This document shows positions 5,544 to 6,593 of a stretch of 6,593 nt of DNA, in pieces (position 1 is the stretch's first letter; every line of letters begins with the position of its first letter). This DNA is from JBLIAZ01 sp047632015 (GTDB taxonomy: Bacteria; Bacteroidota; Bacteroidia; Flavobacteriales_C; GCA-002722245): positions 1 through 6,593 of the forward strand of contig JBLIBC010000149.1 of NCBI GenBank assembly GCA_047632015.1. The letters run 5' to 3'. The notes under the pieces are model-generated. The model ran no database searches. It was not told where the DNA came from and saw only the letters and a program-made list of their open reading frames with translations. The translations under genes were made by a program, and so were the position numbers.

Positions 5544-6519
5544 ATCGCAACAGTAATTGAATGTTCATTTTTTCCAATGCAGTAAGCTCCTTTCTTACAT
5601 CTGTATGAACAGGAATGTACCATTTTTGCCTGTCAAAAAACACCCTTAAAGGTCTGTTTTTAAACGAATAACCATGACGAGCAAAAATTGCATTTCTAAT
5701 AACTAACAAGTCACTACTCGTCAAGTTTTCCACATCTTTTTTTGTTAATTCCGTACTGGAAGCATTAATCTCCCACACTTTAGGTGTTGTACTGGCAAAC
5801 TCTTTTTGAACCCATTCATAAATTCCTTCATCAGGAGTTCCTTCATCAAACACTTCAGTTACATCTTGCTCATTAGTAAACTTATTCCAGTTACCATACC
5901 TGTCTTTCTGCAATTTTGTTTCAGGATTGTACTTGTATGTTTGTCTTGTGAGTGTATACATTCTTTTTGGAATATCTATTTTCTTATACGCATCCCATTC
6001 TCCAATTAAGTATTCACCATCAACCCGAAACCTAAATTGACCATCATATTTATCATCCCCTGGTTCATTTGCGATATACCACGGAATGTTCTCAATGGTA
6101 TCAATTCTGCCGTAAAAAGGCCTGTCATTTCCCGCAACTACACTGTGACCAACAATTGAATCCCCAACTACCTTATCAATCGAAATACTTATTTTATTAT
6201 TTCTTCCCCACCACAAACCTTCATCAGCAGCTACATGCTTACCCTCCATCTCAACCAAACTGTGAGGTCTAAAATCACCAACCCAAAACACACATGGACT
6301 TGTGTCAAGAAGGTCTGACGTAAAAGTTTCAATCATATCCACCTCAGTTTTGGGCGCTTCAATTAGCTCTTCAATTTCAGTTTCCGCACTGTTGTCAGAT
6401 TCCGTTGGAGCAATTTCAGTCCCGGCTTCTATGATAACCTCAGCTTCATTGTTTTTAATTTGATTGCCGCATCCAAATGCGAACATAAGTGTGATGATAA
6501 TTACGATTGAATGTTTCAT
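5497..6519 (-). CDS. Lipoprotein with C-terminal YARHG domain
   Basis: A 340-residue protein. Residues 1-16 are a lipoprotein signal peptide (hydrophobic IVIIITLMF, lipobox AFGC, lipidated C17). An acidic Glu/Thr-rich linker (about 25-62) leads to a beta-rich central region (about 65-190) with WWGRN at 94-98 approximately and a VAGNDRPFYG segment. The C-terminal part (about 262-330) matches the YARHG domain (PF13308): LxxxRNxIFARHGYSF at 271-286, WY at 300-301 and the E316-x2-N319 segment. The signature is FARHG, a conservative variant. YARHG domains are extracellular and of unknown function, found mostly in Bacteroidota and Firmicutes. First gene of the operon; its TAG lies inside the next gene's signal-peptide region (47-base overlap). 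The ATG at 6517-6519 was chosen because the signal peptide begins directly there. No Shine-Dalgarno is near it; AGGAGGAAT about 45 bases upstream is too far to act as one. Confidence 0.87.
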   Translation of the reverse strand: MKHSIVIIITLMFAFGCGNQIKNNEAEVIIEAGTEIAPTESDNSAETEIEELIEAPKTEVDMIETFTSDLLDTSPCVFWVGDFRPHSLVEMEGKHVAADEGLWWGRNNKISISIDKVVGDSIVGHSVVAGNDRPFYGRIDTIENIPWYIANEPGDDKYDGQFRFRVDGEYLIGEWDAYKKIDIPKRMYTLTRQTYKYNPETKLQKDRYGNWNKFTNEQDVTEVFDEGTPDEGIYEWVQKEFASTTPKVWEINASSTELTKKDVENLTSSDLLVIRNAIFARHGYSFKNRPLRVFFDRQKWYIPVHTDVRKELTALEKMNIQLLLRYEKNAKEYYDFFGRG

Positions 6520-6525
6520 GTTTTC

Positions 6526-6548
6526 TGATTGCTATAAATTGATTGCTA
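6526..6548. repeat. Tandem direct repeat TGATTGCTA with 14-base period, just upstream of the operon
   Basis: TGATTGCTA occurs at 6526-6534 and at 6540-6548, separated by TAAAT. The first copy ends the leader 7 bases before the YARHG start codon. On the coding strand the repeats read TAGCAATCA. A regulator binding two direct sites or a small slippage duplication would both explain it. No full TAnnTTTG promoter match occurs in the 74 bases available upstream of the start. Confidence 0.45.
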
Positions 6549-6593
6549 ATGTAGTTAAAGATTCCTCCTCTGTTGAATTTTATTCGTCTTCCT

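Noticed and set aside
4912..6272. Plus-strand frames at 4912, 5806 and 6069
   Set aside because: They are antisense to the dipeptidase and YARHG genes, whose domains are clear, and have no features of their own.
4214..6519. Glycopeptide-resistance cluster because of the VanX-like gene
   Set aside because: No VanH-like dehydrogenase, D-Ala-D-Lac ligase or VanRS-like regulators accompany it, and the enzyme is lipid-anchored outside the cytoplasm.
6580..6591. Possible end of an upstream minus-strand gene (reads EDE then TAA)
   Set aside because: Only four codons are in view at the window edge, too few to support a gene.

Overview
The window looks like part of a low-GC Bacteroidota chromosome, probably Flavobacteriales or a related order. 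Three things point that way: a giant Ser/Thr-rich multi-PKD secreted protein of the gliding-motility/type IX secretion kind, short lipoprotein signal peptides, and A/T-rich leaders without Shine-Dalgarno sequences. Three matches to the Bacteroidota -7 hexamer pattern (TAnnTTTG) were looked for and two were found. The assignment is inferred from content; no marker gene is present.

Layout. (1) Positions 1-3259, minus strand: the first 1086 codons of a very large exported protein, open across the left window edge. It has a signal peptide followed by about twelve PKD/Ig-like modules, most with one regularly spaced cysteine pair. Every plus-strand reading frame in this stretch is a shadow of it. 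(2) Positions 3260-4213: a 954-base gene-poor region. It holds the leader and probable promoter of the PKD gene, a roughly 240-bp element with 24-bp imperfect terminal inverted repeats and nested palindromes (3555-3794), and a possible short plus-strand transcription unit (promoter-like match at 3851, terminator-like hairpin at 4048-4084). (3) Positions 4214-6519, minus strand: three overlapping genes read as one operon. In transcription order they are a lipoprotein with a C-terminal YARHG domain, a lipoprotein D-Ala-D-Ala dipeptidase of the VanX/DdpX family (M15D), and a six-helix DUF2306 membrane protein. The overlaps are 47 and 20 bases.

How the genes work together. The three-gene operon would act entirely at the cell envelope: two lipid-anchored proteins and one integral membrane protein. 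Only the dipeptidase has a predictable reaction, hydrolysis of D-Ala-D-Ala. The YARHG and DUF2306 partners have no established biochemical role, so a shared function in peptidoglycan turnover or dipeptide salvage is an inference from gene order. The PKD protein is probably a separate cell-surface or secreted adhesin-like protein. Nothing here is a clear-cut new defence or mobile system. The most unusual feature is the nested palindromic element in the intergenic region.
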